From JAZDOT01 sp043798355 (GTDB taxonomy: Bacteria; Patescibacteriota; Gracilibacteria; Peribacterales; Peribacteraceae): a stretch of DNA of 30,585 nucleotides. A program made the position numbers and the translations under genes. The notes below the pieces were generated by a model. The model did no database searches. It worked only from the letters and a program-made list of their open reading frames with translations, and had not been told where the DNA came from. Positions 1-7,974 of the stretch are shown piece after piece (position 1 is the stretch's first letter; each line of letters begins with the position of its first letter). The stretch is from the NCBI GenBank assembly GCA_043798355.1, contig JAZDOT010000007.1, forward strand, positions 1-30,585, in the 5' to 3' direction.

Positions 1-1
1 G

Positions 2-3000
2 TCGGGGTACACACTGAGAGTCGACAACAATGCAGACATCTGGGGGAAACTCGCGGTGTCGGGGGCGACGATCCTCGACGGAGCACTCTCGGCCTCCGGT
101 GCGCTCTCCGTGGATGGGTTGGTGTATCTCAATAACAATACAGTGATCACAGGGAATTTCACGACCCGGGGCGCCATGTCCGGTTCCACACTCGCAGTTA
201 GTAACCTCCTCAACTGCGACACGATCAATACCGACGCATCGGGTAATTTGGTGTGCGGGGCGGATGCAGGTTCCTCATACTACGCCGGACAGGGATTGGC
301 GCTGCAGGGAACAAATACCTTCGCGCTGAATACGACGCTCACGGGATCGGTGATTGATTTCGCAACGGTGTCGGGAGCTCTGGTGAGCGCGGAAAATCGA
401 TTAACATCCTCGGGAACGCTGTCGGTGGATGGACTCGTGTACCTGAACAACAACACGGCGATCACGGGGAATTTCAATGCGACGGGGAATGTGTCGGGGT
501 CGGGGGTGCTATCCATCGATGGCGCGACGTACCTCAACAGCAATACGACGATTACGGGCAATCTGAAGACGCGGGGCAGCATGTCCGGTTCGACCCTCAC
601 AGTGGACGGATCGGTCGTTACGTTCTCGTTCTTTAAGAGCTGCACCCTCACAACGGACGCCAGCGGCGTCCTCCAGTGCGGCGCGGGCGGCGGAGGTACC
701 CTCCAGAACGCTTATGACAGCGACGCAAACGGCAGCGACGTCTTCATCACGCTCTCCAGCTCCGACGATTCTCTCGTCATCCGTAATCCCGCCGCAGGCG
801 GAACGGACTCGGGCTTCGTTCTGGAGATCGAGAACAATGCCAATGGAAATTTGGGGCTCCTGATCGATCAGAACTCCACCACCACCGGTACGGGCATACG
901 CATCGACTCCGAAGCGACCGGCGCCCCGGGTCTGGCCGTCGATATGTTCACCAAGTCGGGTTCCAGTCCGCACATCCTCTTCGGCTACAAGGGCACCTTC
1001 GACACGAACCTCTACCGCTCCTCCGGCTCCACGCTGGCGACGGATGACAAACTCGCCCTCAAGGCACTCGATGCGGACAACCGCGAGTCGCTCCTCATCG
1101 ACACAGAGGAAACGACCGGCACGCAGAATGTCTTCAAAATCCTCTCCGATGTCGCAGGCGACGAGGATGCGGCGTTCCGCATCACGGCGAACGGCAGCGT
1201 CTACTCCGACAACGCTTACAGCGGGGCGGGCGCAGACTACGCGGAATGGTTCCTCTCCTCTGACCGGTCGCTCCAGCCGGGTGAACTCGTATGCATCGAC
1301 ATCGCAGGGGAAAATGCCGTACTTCGCTGCGCGGACGCCGCGGATCCCAACGTCGTCGGCATCGTCTCGGCGAATCCGGGTTTCGTCGGAAACGTCATGA
1401 GCGGAGCAGAGGGACTCCCCGTTCCGGGAACGGTCCTCGTCGGACTCATCGGACAGGTTCCGGCCAGGGCGATGATCGAAAATAATCTCTCCATCCGTCC
1501 GGGAGACGCCCTCACTCCTGCTTCCATCGCAGGTTTCGCCCGCCGCGCGGAAGCCGGCGAGCCGACGGTCGGTATCGCACTGGAAGGCCTCTCTTCCGGT
1601 CAAGGCACGGTGAAAGTGTTGATTTCCCGCAGAAACTCCTCCCTCACGGCAGAGGCGGTGAGCCAGCGTGTAACCGAAGCCGTCGCCACTCTCGAAATCG
1701 ACGACGAGATCCGCCTGAGTATCGCCTCCAGTCTGGAAACACTGGATCTCGCTCCTCTCCTCGATCGCCTCACGGAGTCCGGAGCCCTGCAGGCAGCCCT
1801 TCCGGCCGATCTCGCGACGACGCAGGATCTCGCGGCACTCAAGGATGCGCTCACTGCCAGCATGCTCAATCTCTCGATGACGACCGTCGCAGTGAGCAAT
1901 ACCCTCACGACACAGAATCTAACGGCGACCGGTCCGGCATTCTTCATGGATGACCTCACCATTCAGGGCGCGCTCCATGCCGCCTCACTCGATGTCTCAG
2001 CGACCGGAGCCACCCTCAGAGGAACCCTCTCCCTGCAGGGAGAGCTCCTCATCAACGGCCAGCCGCTCTCGTCCTTCTTCACTCCTCAGAGTGCCAACCA
2101 AACATTCGATTCTCTCATCGTCAGCGAAGCTCTGAATGTCCTTGGCGACATCACCGTTCAGGGGCTCGCCACCTTCTTCTCCGATGTGGAGGTGAAGGGT
2201 GAACTCATCGTGAACAGCAATCAGGCAGGGTACGCCGTCATCCCGGCAAACGGAACGGACGTGACCGTCGCCTTCACTCCACCGTTTGAGACCAAGCCCA
2301 TCGTGACGGCAACGTCCGACTCCTTCGATCCGTGGCGGATACGCTTCCAGTCCCAGACAGGTTTCATCCTCCAGATCGCAAATACCACATCATCTCCCAT
2401 CACCTTCACGTGGCATGCCATCGCCAATCGCGATCCGAGGACGACGGCAGGTGCCGTCCCCGGAGCCGTGACGCCCATTCCGTTCCCGGTCGACACACAC
2501 GGCGTTCCGGTCTCCTCGAGCACCGTGTGGAACGCCTGCATACGGCAACAGGTGATGCTGGATGATAACGGGAACCCCTATAACTGCAGTCGCTACCACA
2601 CGGACCACCGCTGGGCGCACCCCGACCTCATCGTGGAATTCACCTACGACACGGAACTCGATCCCGCGCTCGTTCTCCCGCCGCCATACTTCGTGGAAGC
2701 CCAGAGTGAACCGGAGCTTCCCGCAGAGGAACCGGCTTCCCCCGCCCCTGAAGTACCTCCCGAAGCGCCCTCCGATGGATCCGGATCCGTCGTCCCGCCC
2801 CCTCAGGAAGAGCCGCAAGCGGGATCAGGAGCATCGGTAGATCCTGTCCTGCCACTGGAAGAGGATGAAGAGGGCAAAGAGGAAAAAGAAGAAAAAGAGG
2901 AAGCTGACACTATTCCTCCGCCTACAGAAGAAACCGGTGAACCCACCACGCCTCCGGTGGAAACGGTGGATACCACACCCACTGAAGATGTGACGCCGAC

Positions 3001-3121
3001 GGCACCGGAAGTCCCATCGGAGGGGGCAGATACTCCTGCGCCGACACCTGAAGCAACTGAGCCAACTTCCCCTGAAGCTCCGCCGGAAGGAACGGAGGCC
3101 GCGCCGGAAACAGCTTCTTAG
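2..3121 (+). CDS. Tail-fibre-like surface protein, 5'-truncated by window edge
   Basis: The reading frame is open to the left edge, so the true start lies outside; a GTG at 56 is only an internal codon. About 1039 codons remain. The N-terminal part holds three roughly 30-residue stalk units of the type SVDGLVYLNNNTxITGN (nucleotides about 92-191, 413-503, 503-603) and two TDASGxLxCG units. A segment at about 1228-1400 reads DYAEWF, then PNVVGIVSANPG, which resembles the Peptidase_G2 intramolecular-chaperone autocleavage domain of phage neck appendages (known family; assignment by pattern). A coiled-coil-like stretch and a beta-sandwich-like segment (FETKPIVTATSDSFDPWRI) follow, then a Pro/Glu/Thr tail of about 180 residues with an EEK-rich patch. 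It is probably secreted or surface displayed as a trimeric fibre; this is inference. The stop TAG lies inside an AGCTTCTTAGC repeat. Confidence 0.85.
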   Translation, partial: SGYTLRVDNNADIWGKLAVSGATILDGALSASGALSVDGLVYLNNNTVITGNFTTRGAMSGSTLAVSNLLNCDTINTDASGNLVCGADAGSSYYAGQGLALQGTNTFALNTTLTGSVIDFATVSGALVSAENRLTSSGTLSVDGLVYLNNNTAITGNFNATGNVSGSGVLSIDGATYLNSNTTITGNLKTRGSMSGSTLTVDGSVVTFSFFKSCTLTTDASGVLQCGAGGGGTLQNAYDSDANGSDVFITLSSSDDSLVIRNPAAGGTDSGFVLEIENNANGNLGLLIDQNSTTTGTGIRIDSEATGAPGLAVDMFTKSGSSPHILFGYKGTFDTNLYRSSGSTLATDDKLALKALDADNRESLLIDTEETTGTQNVFKILSDVAGDEDAAFRITANGSVYSDNAYSGAGADYAEWFLSSDRSLQPGELVCIDIAGENAVLRCADAADPNVVGIVSANPGFVGNVMSGAEGLPVPGTVLVGLIGQVPARAMIENNLSIRPGDALTPASIAGFARRAEAGEPTVGIALEGLSSGQGTVKVLISRRNSSLTAEAVSQRVTEAVATLEIDDEIRLSIASSLETLDLAPLLDRLTESGALQAALPADLATTQDLAALKDALTASMLNLSMTTVAVSNTLTTQNLTATGPAFFMDDLTIQGALHAASLDVSATGATLRGTLSLQGELLINGQPLSSFFTPQSANQTFDSLIVSEALNVLGDITVQGLATFFSDVEVKGELIVNSNQAGYAVIPANGTDVTVAFTPPFETKPIVTATSDSFDPWRIRFQSQTGFILQIANTTSSPITFTWHAIANRDPRTTAGAVPGAVTPIPFPVDTHGVPVSSSTVWNACIRQQVMLDDNGNPYNCSRYHTDHRWAHPDLIVEFTYDTELDPALVLPPPYFVEAQSEPELPAEEPASPAPEVPPEAPSDGSGSVVPPPQEEPQAGSGASVDPVLPLEEDEEGKEEKEEKEEADTIPPPTEETGEPTTPPVETVDTTPTEDVTPTAPEVPSEGADTPAPTPEATEPTSPEAPPEGTEAAPETAS

Positions 3122-3326
3122 CTGGCTCGCCCTGCCTGCCGGGCGTAGCCCAAAGGGCAAAGACTGGAGCGAAGCCGAAAGGTAGCTTCTTAGCTTCCCT
3201 GCCCCGAGCGGAGTCACGTCGGTCACGACCGACGCGGCGGAGTCGAGGGGTTAGGACTTCGCAATACGAAGAGCTGATCGCTACCCGATGGTTGCTCGGC
3301 GCTCCATTTTCATCCGGAATACCCCC
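3122..3326. repeat. Spacer with dispersed repeats and a hairpin
   Basis: No gene is seen here. AGCTTCTTAGC occurs at the upstream stop codon and again near 3184-3194. A 25-base unit at 3143-3167 (GCGTAGCC...GACTGG) matches 20 of 25 bases of a unit inside rplD at 21165-21189. A perfect 7-bp stem, CGTCGGT (3217-3223) with ACCGACG (3228-3234), has a 4-base loop and could terminate the upstream gene, although no T-run follows it. Confidence 0.6.
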
Positions 3327-3355
3327 TTCCACGCTGAGCCTTTTTGGACTATAAT
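3326..3355 (+). promoter_or_regulatory. Putative promoter for the 118-residue gene
   Basis: A perfect TATAAT lies at 3350-3355. The best -35 candidate, CTTCCA at 3326-3331 with an 18-base spacer, is weak. A transcript starting near 3362 would have a leader of only about 20 bases before the ATG at 3382. Confidence 0.5.
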
Positions 3356-3381
3356 GATTGGATTTCTCCACACAAACACCC

Positions 3382-3738
3382 ATGTCCATCGAAGCCTGCA
3401 TCGCCCATGCCATTCACAGCGACCTCGACATCATCGAAGCGCTCCCGGAGGTCTCTGACCTGCCCGTGGAAGAACTGGAGACATACATTGAACATTTCGT
3501 TGTCACTGTGCAGGAGACGCTGCGCGAGGTCATCCGTGACCGCGGAGAGCCCTACATCAAGGCAAAAGATGCCGCAGGCCTCTGTGCCGCATGTATGGAG
3601 GCGGGCGTCACCATCCCTCCGAAGATGCTCCTCAAGATGTGCCAGACCATCCTCCAGCTCTCTGCGGTCGACGCACGCTTCATCCTAGATACCGATCAGG
3701 GTGCCAGCCTCTACTACATGAAACTGGCGCTGGCATAG
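3382..3738 (+). CDS. Hypothetical protein, 118 residues
   Basis: I do not recognise this protein. The start is taken at ATG 3382; an in-frame TTG at 3358 would add eight residues but overlaps the likely transcription start. The sequence is soluble and looks helical, with an acidic first half (DLDIIEALPEV, VEELETYIEHF) and a CAACMEAG segment with two cysteines in the middle. No signal peptide or membrane segment is visible. It stands alone behind its own TATAAT box and converges on rpsI, with a long palindrome between the two stops. No Shine-Dalgarno sequence precedes the start. Confidence 0.7.
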   Translation: MSIEACIAHAIHSDLDIIEALPEVSDLPVEELETYIEHFVVTVQETLREVIRDRGEPYIKAKDAAGLCAACMEAGVTIPPKMLLKMCQTILQLSAVDARFILDTDQGASLYYMKLALA

Positions 3739-3743
3739 CGATG

Positions 3744-3832
3744 AGCCATCAGCTATGAGCCTTCAGCCTTCAGTTTTTGCATGCAACAGTGCATGACGAA
3801 GACTGAAGGCTGACGGCTGACAGCTAAAGGCT
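3744..3832. terminator. Long bidirectional palindrome between converging genes
   Basis: A 31-base left arm (3744-3774) pairs imperfectly with a right arm (3802-3832). The arms are built from heptads such as CAGCCTT and AGGCTGA. An inner perfect stem, CATGCA (3780-3785) with TGCATG (3790-3795), caps the structure, and a TTTTT run follows the left arm. It lies between the stop of the 118-residue gene and the rpsI stop, so it probably ends both transcripts. Confidence 0.6.
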
Positions 3833-3838
3833 GTCTCC

Positions 3839-4246
3839 CTACCGCTTCTGCCACTGCGGCGCTCTGCGTGCCCGCTTGAGTCCCGGCTTCTTGCGTTCCT
3901 TGATACGCGCGTCGCGGCGAAGGAACCCCTCACGCTTGAGCGCGGACCGGAGTTCCGGGTTCAGGAGAATGAGCGCACGGGAGATGCCGTGACGTACCGC
4001 ATCGGACTGGGCGGACTTCCCTCCCCCCTGCACGATGGCTTCGGTGTCCACACGCTGGGCCACATTGGCGATTGTGAGCGGAGCGAGCGCATTCTCGATC
4101 TGTACGCCCGCAAAGTACTCTTTGAGAGGCTTACCGTTGACGGTCGTTTTCCCGGACCCATCCTCAAAGAGCTTCACCCACGCAACCGCGGTCTTGCGCT
4201 TCCCGGTGCTCCCGAGATACGGCCGGTTCTTCGTGGTCTGCTCCAT
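3839..4246 (-). CDS. rpsI: 30S ribosomal protein uS9
   Basis: This 135-residue protein of the small subunit has the family's opening GSTGKRKTAVAWVKL, the central GGGKSAQSDAVRHGISRALI and a basic C-terminus ending QWQKR, the tail that reaches the P-site tRNA. Length is typical. It is the last gene of the operon, three bases after the rplM stop, and ends just before the long palindrome. The start ATG at 4246 has a C/T-rich upstream sequence and no Shine-Dalgarno motif. Confidence 0.97.
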   Translation of the reverse strand: MEQTTKNRPYLGSTGKRKTAVAWVKLFEDGSGKTTVNGKPLKEYFAGVQIENALAPLTIANVAQRVDTEAIVQGGGKSAQSDAVRHGISRALILLNPELRSALKREGFLRRDARIKERKKPGLKRARRAPQWQKR

Positions 4247-4249
4247 GGA

Positions 4250-4672
4250 TCAGAGGGAAAGGGGGGTGGGCTTCTGCGGCTCGTGCGGATGCTCTTTGCC
4301 GATGAAGACGTGCAGACGCTTCAGCATCCTCGGGCGGAGACGGTTTTTCGGGAGCATGCCCCTGACCGCCTTTTCGATGACGATGACCGGATCTCTCTCC
4401 ATCATGTGCTTCAGATCTGTCGTATGAATATGCCCCAGATACCCCGTGTGACGCACATACGTCTTGCGATAGAGCTTGGTAGGCGGGATCGAAAGTTTTG
4501 CGGCATTGATCACGACAATCTCGTCCCCGCACAACTGGTGCGGAGAGAAGGTGGGGCGATGCTTGCCGCGCAGCACGAAAGCGACTTTTGCAGCCAAACG
4601 ACCCAATGACTTCCCCTCAGCATCGATGATGCGCCACAGAGGTGCCTTCGGGGGAATGGTAGATGTCCTCAT
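4250..4672 (-). CDS. rplM: 50S ribosomal protein uL13
   Basis: The 140-residue product binds 23S rRNA early in large-subunit assembly. Family signatures are WRIIDAEGKSLGRLA, LRGKHRPTFSPHQLCGD and AVRGMLPKNRLRPRML. The ATG at 4670-4672 overlaps the rplQ stop as ATGA, which indicates translational coupling. The rplQ-rplM-rpsI order is the usual one at the end of an alpha operon. Confidence 0.97.
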   Translation of the reverse strand: MRTSTIPPKAPLWRIIDAEGKSLGRLAAKVAFVLRGKHRPTFSPHQLCGDEIVVINAAKLSIPPTKLYRKTYVRHTGYLGHIHTTDLKHMMERDPVIVIEKAVRGMLPKNRLRPRMLKRLHVFIGKEHPHEPQKPTPLSL

Positions 4673-5082
4673 GCTTTCTTCTTGGAAGATACCTTCGATG
4701 TATCGGCTGCCATGATGGAATCCGCAGCATCAATCAAACTCACATCGACCAGCATGGCTCCGTCCCCTTTGCGGGAACCGACGGGCACCATGCGTGTCAT
4801 ACCGGACGAGCGCGCCTTGTAGCGATCGCGCAGCACTTCCATGACCTTCCGGCAGGCATTCTTGTCCGTCACGATCCGATTGATTCGACGAATGGCGACA
4901 GAAGGAGTCTTCGACTTCGCAACCGTGATGATGCGGTCAATGACCGGCCGTACGACGTCCGCGCGAGAGCGCGTGGTCCGGATGTTTTCGTAGAGGAGGA
5001 GGGACGTCACGAGGTTACGCAGGAGCATCTTCGCATGAGCGGGTTTCTGCGTGAGCCGAAGACGGGAGATACGATGACGCAT
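4669..5082 (-). CDS. rplQ: 50S ribosomal protein bL17
   Basis: The 137-residue product starts MRHRISRLRLTQKPAHAKML, a near-universal bL17 opening that fixes the start at ATG 5082, although the frame is open further upstream into rpoA. RNLVTSLLLYENIRTT and the VPVGSRKGDGAMLVDVSLI region complete the match. It follows rpoA by 38 bases, and its stop overlaps the rplM start. The C-terminus is Lys/Ser rich. Confidence 0.96.
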   Translation of the reverse strand: MRHRISRLRLTQKPAHAKMLLRNLVTSLLLYENIRTTRSRADVVRPVIDRIITVAKSKTPSVAIRRINRIVTDKNACRKVMEVLRDRYKARSSGMTRMVPVGSRKGDGAMLVDVSLIDAADSIMAADTSKVSSKKKA

Positions 5083-5120
5083 GGGGAAGCGATTCTCGGG
5101 GAAGGAGTGGACGGAGTCAA

Positions 5121-6119
5121 TCAGGAATCGAAGCTCTCTGTCGCAAGGGAGAGGCCCCGCTCCGCGAGGGTCTTCTGTACCTCCTCGAGTGCTTTCGTCC
5201 CGAAACCGCGGAAGTTGGTGAGACTGGCTTCGGTACACTTCGTGAGCTGCTCGATGGATCCCACGCCGGCATTGATGAGAGCATTCAGGGTGCGCGGCGA
5301 GAAATTGAGAATCTCGATGGGTGTGTAGCTCTCCTTCACCGGCGCATTCGGTTCGGCGTGCACGCCGCCGGGAGTAGCCATGCGCGAGAAATCGGCGATG
5401 AAATCGCTCTCGACCACCTTCTCGGCGGTACCGAAGTACTCGAAGTAACTCTTGAGGAGCTGGGCGGCAAAACGGACGGCCTCTTCCGCAGTCAGGGAAC
5501 CATTCGTCTTCACATCAAGAATCAATTTATCGAGGTTCGTACGCTGACCCACACGGGTCGATTCGACATCGAAACGAACCCTTTCCACGGGGCTGAACGC
5601 CGCATCGATATGAATGAGCCCGGGTTCATTCTGCTTCTTGTTGCGTTCTGCAGCAGGAAGATACCCGACACCCTTCTCGATGGTGATGTCCATATCGATC
5701 TGCCCTCCTTTCTCGACGGTGAGCAGCGTGAGCTCGGGATCGAGGATCTCGATGTCCGAGGAAACGGAGAGATCCTTCGCCTTGAGCACTTTGTGCCCTT
5801 TGGCAATGAGGTGAATCACCTCCGGTTCCTTGCTGAATTTCCGTAACTTCAACTGCTTCAGGTTGAGACAGATATCGAGCACGGGCTCGTGGACCCCCTT
5901 CACCGTCGTGTACTCGTGCTGGACGCCCTTGATGCGCACGGACGTGGCTGCGGCACCCGGGAGGCTGGAGAGGAGCGCGCGACGGACAGCGTTGCCCAGC
6001 GTCATGCCGAAACCGGGGGGCAGCGGGGCAATCGTAAAGATCACGTGCGTGTCGTCACCCTTCTTCACAGGAACAGCGGAGAGGAGGGGGAGGCCGATTT
6101 CTTCCTGAATGATGTGCAT
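5121..6119 (-). CDS. rpoA: DNA-directed RNA polymerase subunit alpha
   Basis: The 332-residue alpha subunit dimerises to nucleate core polymerase. The N-terminal domain (about 1-230) shows GFGMTLGNAVRRALLSSLPG and the ITIEKGVGYLPA-type segment. The C-terminal domain (about 265-325) shows the helix-hairpin-helix core, with ALINAGVGSIEQLT and FRGFGTKALEEVQKTLAERGL, which contacts UP elements and activators. Length is normal for the family. The gene lies between rpsD and rplQ, the standard alpha-operon position. No Shine-Dalgarno sequence is visible upstream of ATG 6119. Confidence 0.98.
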   Translation of the reverse strand: MHIIQEEIGLPLLSAVPVKKGDDTHVIFTIAPLPPGFGMTLGNAVRRALLSSLPGAAATSVRIKGVQHEYTTVKGVHEPVLDICLNLKQLKLRKFSKEPEVIHLIAKGHKVLKAKDLSVSSDIEILDPELTLLTVEKGGQIDMDITIEKGVGYLPAAERNKKQNEPGLIHIDAAFSPVERVRFDVESTRVGQRTNLDKLILDVKTNGSLTAEEAVRFAAQLLKSYFEYFGTAEKVVESDFIADFSRMATPGGVHAEPNAPVKESYTPIEILNFSPRTLNALINAGVGSIEQLTKCTEASLTNFRGFGTKALEEVQKTLAERGLSLATESFDS

Positions 6120-6176
6120 GGCCGTGGAAGGAAAAGAGTGGTGGAACCCTCGCGAGAGGAGGGCAAAAAAGAGAGT

Positions 6177-6794
6177 TTATGCGCGAGAGTAGTACTCGAT
6201 GACCTGCCGCATATCGATCCCCTGCTCCGCATTCTCAGGATCAGGGAGTGTGACGACTTCCATGCAAAGCGCGGCAGCATCCACTTTCATCCACTTGGGC
6301 GGCATGTACTTCTCATGGGCAGCATGAATGGAGGCAAAAACGGGCGAGCCCTTGCTCGCAGGCCGGACAGTCACGGTGTCCCCCGCCTTGAGCTCATAGG
6401 AAGGAACAGTGACGCGCTTCCCGTTCACGAAGAAATGGCCGTGTCCGGCGAACTGCCGGGACTGCATGCGGGTCATGGCGAATCCGGCGCGGTAGACGGC
6501 ATTGTCAAGGCGGCGCTCCAAGAGCTGCTTCATCACTTCGCCGGTCTGCCCCTTCGTCGCAGTGGCCTCACGGTAGAGACGGGAGAACTGCCGCTCGGAA
6601 AGACCATAGATATCGCGCACCTTCTGCTTTTCCATCATCTGCTGCGCGAACTCGGATTTGCGCCCGGACCGTGACTTCGGCGATTTGCCGGGGCCATAGG
6701 GCTTACGCTGGAGAATCTTGTCATACTTATCGCTCCCAAAGAGGTTCACTCCCAGTTTGCGACAGCGCCGTGCTTTTGGACCAGTATACTTCAT
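6177..6794 (-). CDS. rpsD: 30S ribosomal protein uS4
   Basis: The 205-residue primary 16S-binding protein has the N-terminal RRCRKLGVNLFG, the RQFSRLYREA helix and the S4 RNA-binding domain (LERRLDNAVYRAGFA, QFAGHGHFFVNGKRVTVPSY). The start is ATG 6794. The frame is open far upstream, but that stretch is only repeat-coded (Asn-Pro) sequence plus rpsK antisense frame. The zinc-binding Cys cluster of some uS4 proteins is absent. A telomere-like CCCTAA tract and a GC hairpin form its leader. Confidence 0.96.
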   Translation of the reverse strand: MKYTGPKARRCRKLGVNLFGSDKYDKILQRKPYGPGKSPKSRSGRKSEFAQQMMEKQKVRDIYGLSERQFSRLYREATATKGQTGEVMKQLLERRLDNAVYRAGFAMTRMQSRQFAGHGHFFVNGKRVTVPSYELKAGDTVTVRPASKGSPVFASIHAAHEKYMPPKWMKVDAAALCMEVVTLPDPENAEQGIDMRQVIEYYSRA

Positions 6795-6798
6795 AGAA

Positions 6799-6828
6799 TT
6801 AGGATTAGGATTAGGGTTAGGGTTAGGT
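6799..6828 (-). repeat. Telomere-like hexamer tract upstream of rpsD
   Basis: Five tandem hexamers read TTAGGA, TTAGGA, TTAGGG, TTAGGG, TTAGGT on plus, or CCTAA-type units on the coding strand. The tract ends four bases before the rpsD ATG. The coding strand of the tract contains no G apart from the junction. Confidence 0.9.
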
Positions 6829-6841
6829 GGAGAATCGAGGA

Positions 6842-6884
6842 GCAGCCGTTCCTGGCTGCGGGAAAGTCCTGGCTGCGGGAAAGG
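6842..6884 (-). repeat. GC hairpin with RGGAAC loop, leader of rpsD
   Basis: GCAGCC (6842-6847) pairs with GGCTGC (6854-6859) across GTTCCT; in RNA the loop reads AGGAAC. A second copy of CCTGGCTGCGGGAAAG follows directly. The same hairpin occurs at 13293-13310 and 13680-13697 with GCGGCC/GGCCGC arms, so the third base pair covaries. Confidence 0.75.
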
Positions 6885-6886
6885 GA

Positions 6887-7333
6887 TTACACGCGCCTGC
6901 GACGGCGGGGACGGCAGCCCCCATGCGGGATGGGGGTCGTATCGACGATGGCATCGAGATTGAGTCCGGCGCTCTGCAATCCGCGAATGGCCTGTTCGCG
7001 TCCGGGGCCGAGGCCCTTCACCTCCACGCGCACGGACTGGATGCCGTACACGGCAACGATCTCGGCAGCCTTCTCTGCGGCAACTTTGGCTGCATAGGGT
7101 GTCGACTTGCGTGTCCCGACGAATCCGGCCATGCCCGCGCTCGCTCCGCCGAGCTTGTTCCCCTCGAGATCGGTGAACGTGACGAGCGTGTTGTTCTCGC
7201 TCGCATGGATGCACACACGCGCCTGCGGCACCGTGCGCTTCACTTTCTTGCGTCGCGGAGCCTTCACTGCGGTCTCCCCTGCGATTTCCGGGGTCTCGGG
7301 TGCGGCCGGTGCTGTTTTCTCGGGATCGGTCAT
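6887..7333 (-). CDS. rpsK: 30S ribosomal protein uS11
   Basis: The 148-residue platform protein has family signatures CIHASENNTLVTFTD, SAGMAGFVGTRKSTPYAA and KGLGPGREQAIRGLQSAGL, and ends in the usual DTTPIPHGGCRPRRRRRV. The N-terminus carries about 25 extra Ala/Pro/Glu-rich residues before the basic KAPRRKKVKR, which is longer than most uS11. It begins two bases after the rpsM stop. Confidence 0.97.
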   Translation of the reverse strand: MTDPEKTAPAAPETPEIAGETAVKAPRRKKVKRTVPQARVCIHASENNTLVTFTDLEGNKLGGASAGMAGFVGTRKSTPYAAKVAAEKAAEIVAVYGIQSVRVEVKGLGPGREQAIRGLQSAGLNLDAIVDTTPIPHGGCRPRRRRRV

Positions 7334-7334
7334 A

Positions 7335-7715
7335 CTATGTCTTGGTCAGCGTCACTCGGCCTGAAAGTCCTGTCTTCTTCTTGCCGCGTTTCGTGCGGGC
7401 GTTGCGGCGGGAGGTCTGTCCGCGGACGGGGAGCTTGCGGTGGTGCCGGTGCCCGCGCCACGTCCCGATGTCCTGCAGACGCTTGATATCCATGGACACC
7501 TTGCGCGTGAGTTCGCCCTCCACCACCTCGCGCTCCACGCGGGCACGGAGCCGCGCCTGCTCTTCCTCCGTCATGGTTTCCGCTTTGCGTGCAGGCACGA
7601 TATTCAGTTCCCGGAGCATGCGGGCAGCGAGCGGCCGCCCGATGCCTTTGATACTCGTGAGAGCGATGATGATGTGCTTCTCGGCCGGGAGGACGACGCC
7701 TGCGATACGAATCAT
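7335..7715 (-). CDS. rpsM: 30S ribosomal protein uS13
   Basis: The 126-residue head protein opens MIRIAGVVLP and shows ALTSIKGIGRPLAARML, the helix-hairpin-helix segment, then RGHRHHRKLPVRGQ and the basic tail NARTKRGKKK that reaches tRNA. Length is typical. The leader is a short heptad tract (CTACATT twice) directly before the ATG, with no Shine-Dalgarno sequence. Confidence 0.97.
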   Translation of the reverse strand: MIRIAGVVLPAEKHIIIALTSIKGIGRPLAARMLRELNIVPARKAETMTEEEQARLRARVEREVVEGELTRKVSMDIKRLQDIGTWRGHRHHRKLPVRGQTSRRNARTKRGKKKTGLSGRVTLTKT

Positions 7716-7842
7716 GGAAAATGTAGAATGTAGAATGATTGCAGATGATTCAGAACGATGGAGGCAGAACTACGGGAGGAGGGAAAGTGGAGATCATAGC
7801 TTCATTTCATTGAAAATTTTACATTGTACATTTTACATTTCG
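7716..7842 (-). repeat. Spacer of AT-rich heptad repeats between rpmJ and rpsM
   Basis: TGTAGAA and TACATTT/TACATTG heptads occur at about 7721-7737 and 7819-7840, separated by a less regular stretch. No gene is seen. Confidence 0.6.
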
Positions 7843-7974
7843 TCATCCCTGACGCTGCTTGTGCTTGGGATTCTTGCAGACGATCCTGCGCACCATCTTG
7901 TGGGTCAGACCACTGCGCCGGATGACCAGACGGCAGTCTTTGCAAATGGGCCGGACGGAGGGACGGACTTTCAT
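7843..7974 (-). CDS. rpmJ: 50S ribosomal protein bL36
   Basis: This 43-codon gene translates as MKVRPSVRPICKDC..., ending KNPKHKQRQG, clearly bL36. The zinc ligands are present as C11, C14, C33 and H38. The common zinc form has 37-38 residues, so about six residues are inserted between the cysteine pair and C33 (around RRSGLTHKMVRR). ATG 7974 overlaps the infA stop as ATGA. It precedes rpsM, the standard order. Confidence 0.93.
   Translation of the reverse strand: MKVRPSVRPICKDCRLVIRRSGLTHKMVRRIVCKNPKHKQRQG

Noticed and set aside
509..1603. Long minus-strand frame of 364 codons opposite the first gene
   Set aside because: It is Arg/Glu/Asp-rich antisense sequence with no family features; the plus frame has clear repeats and domains.
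3122..3357. tRNA or other structured RNA gene in the first spacer
   Set aside because: I see a short hairpin and dispersed repeats but no cloverleaf or T-loop sequence.
5889..6674. Plus-strand frame of 261 codons over rpoA and rpsD
   Set aside because: Both genes underneath are certain; the frame is a GC-driven shadow.
6177..7214. Longer uS4 beginning upstream of the repeat tract
   Set aside because: The extra codons are repeat-encoded Asn-Pro and antisense-like sequence overlapping rpsK; the family start MKYTGPKARRC fits ATG 6794.
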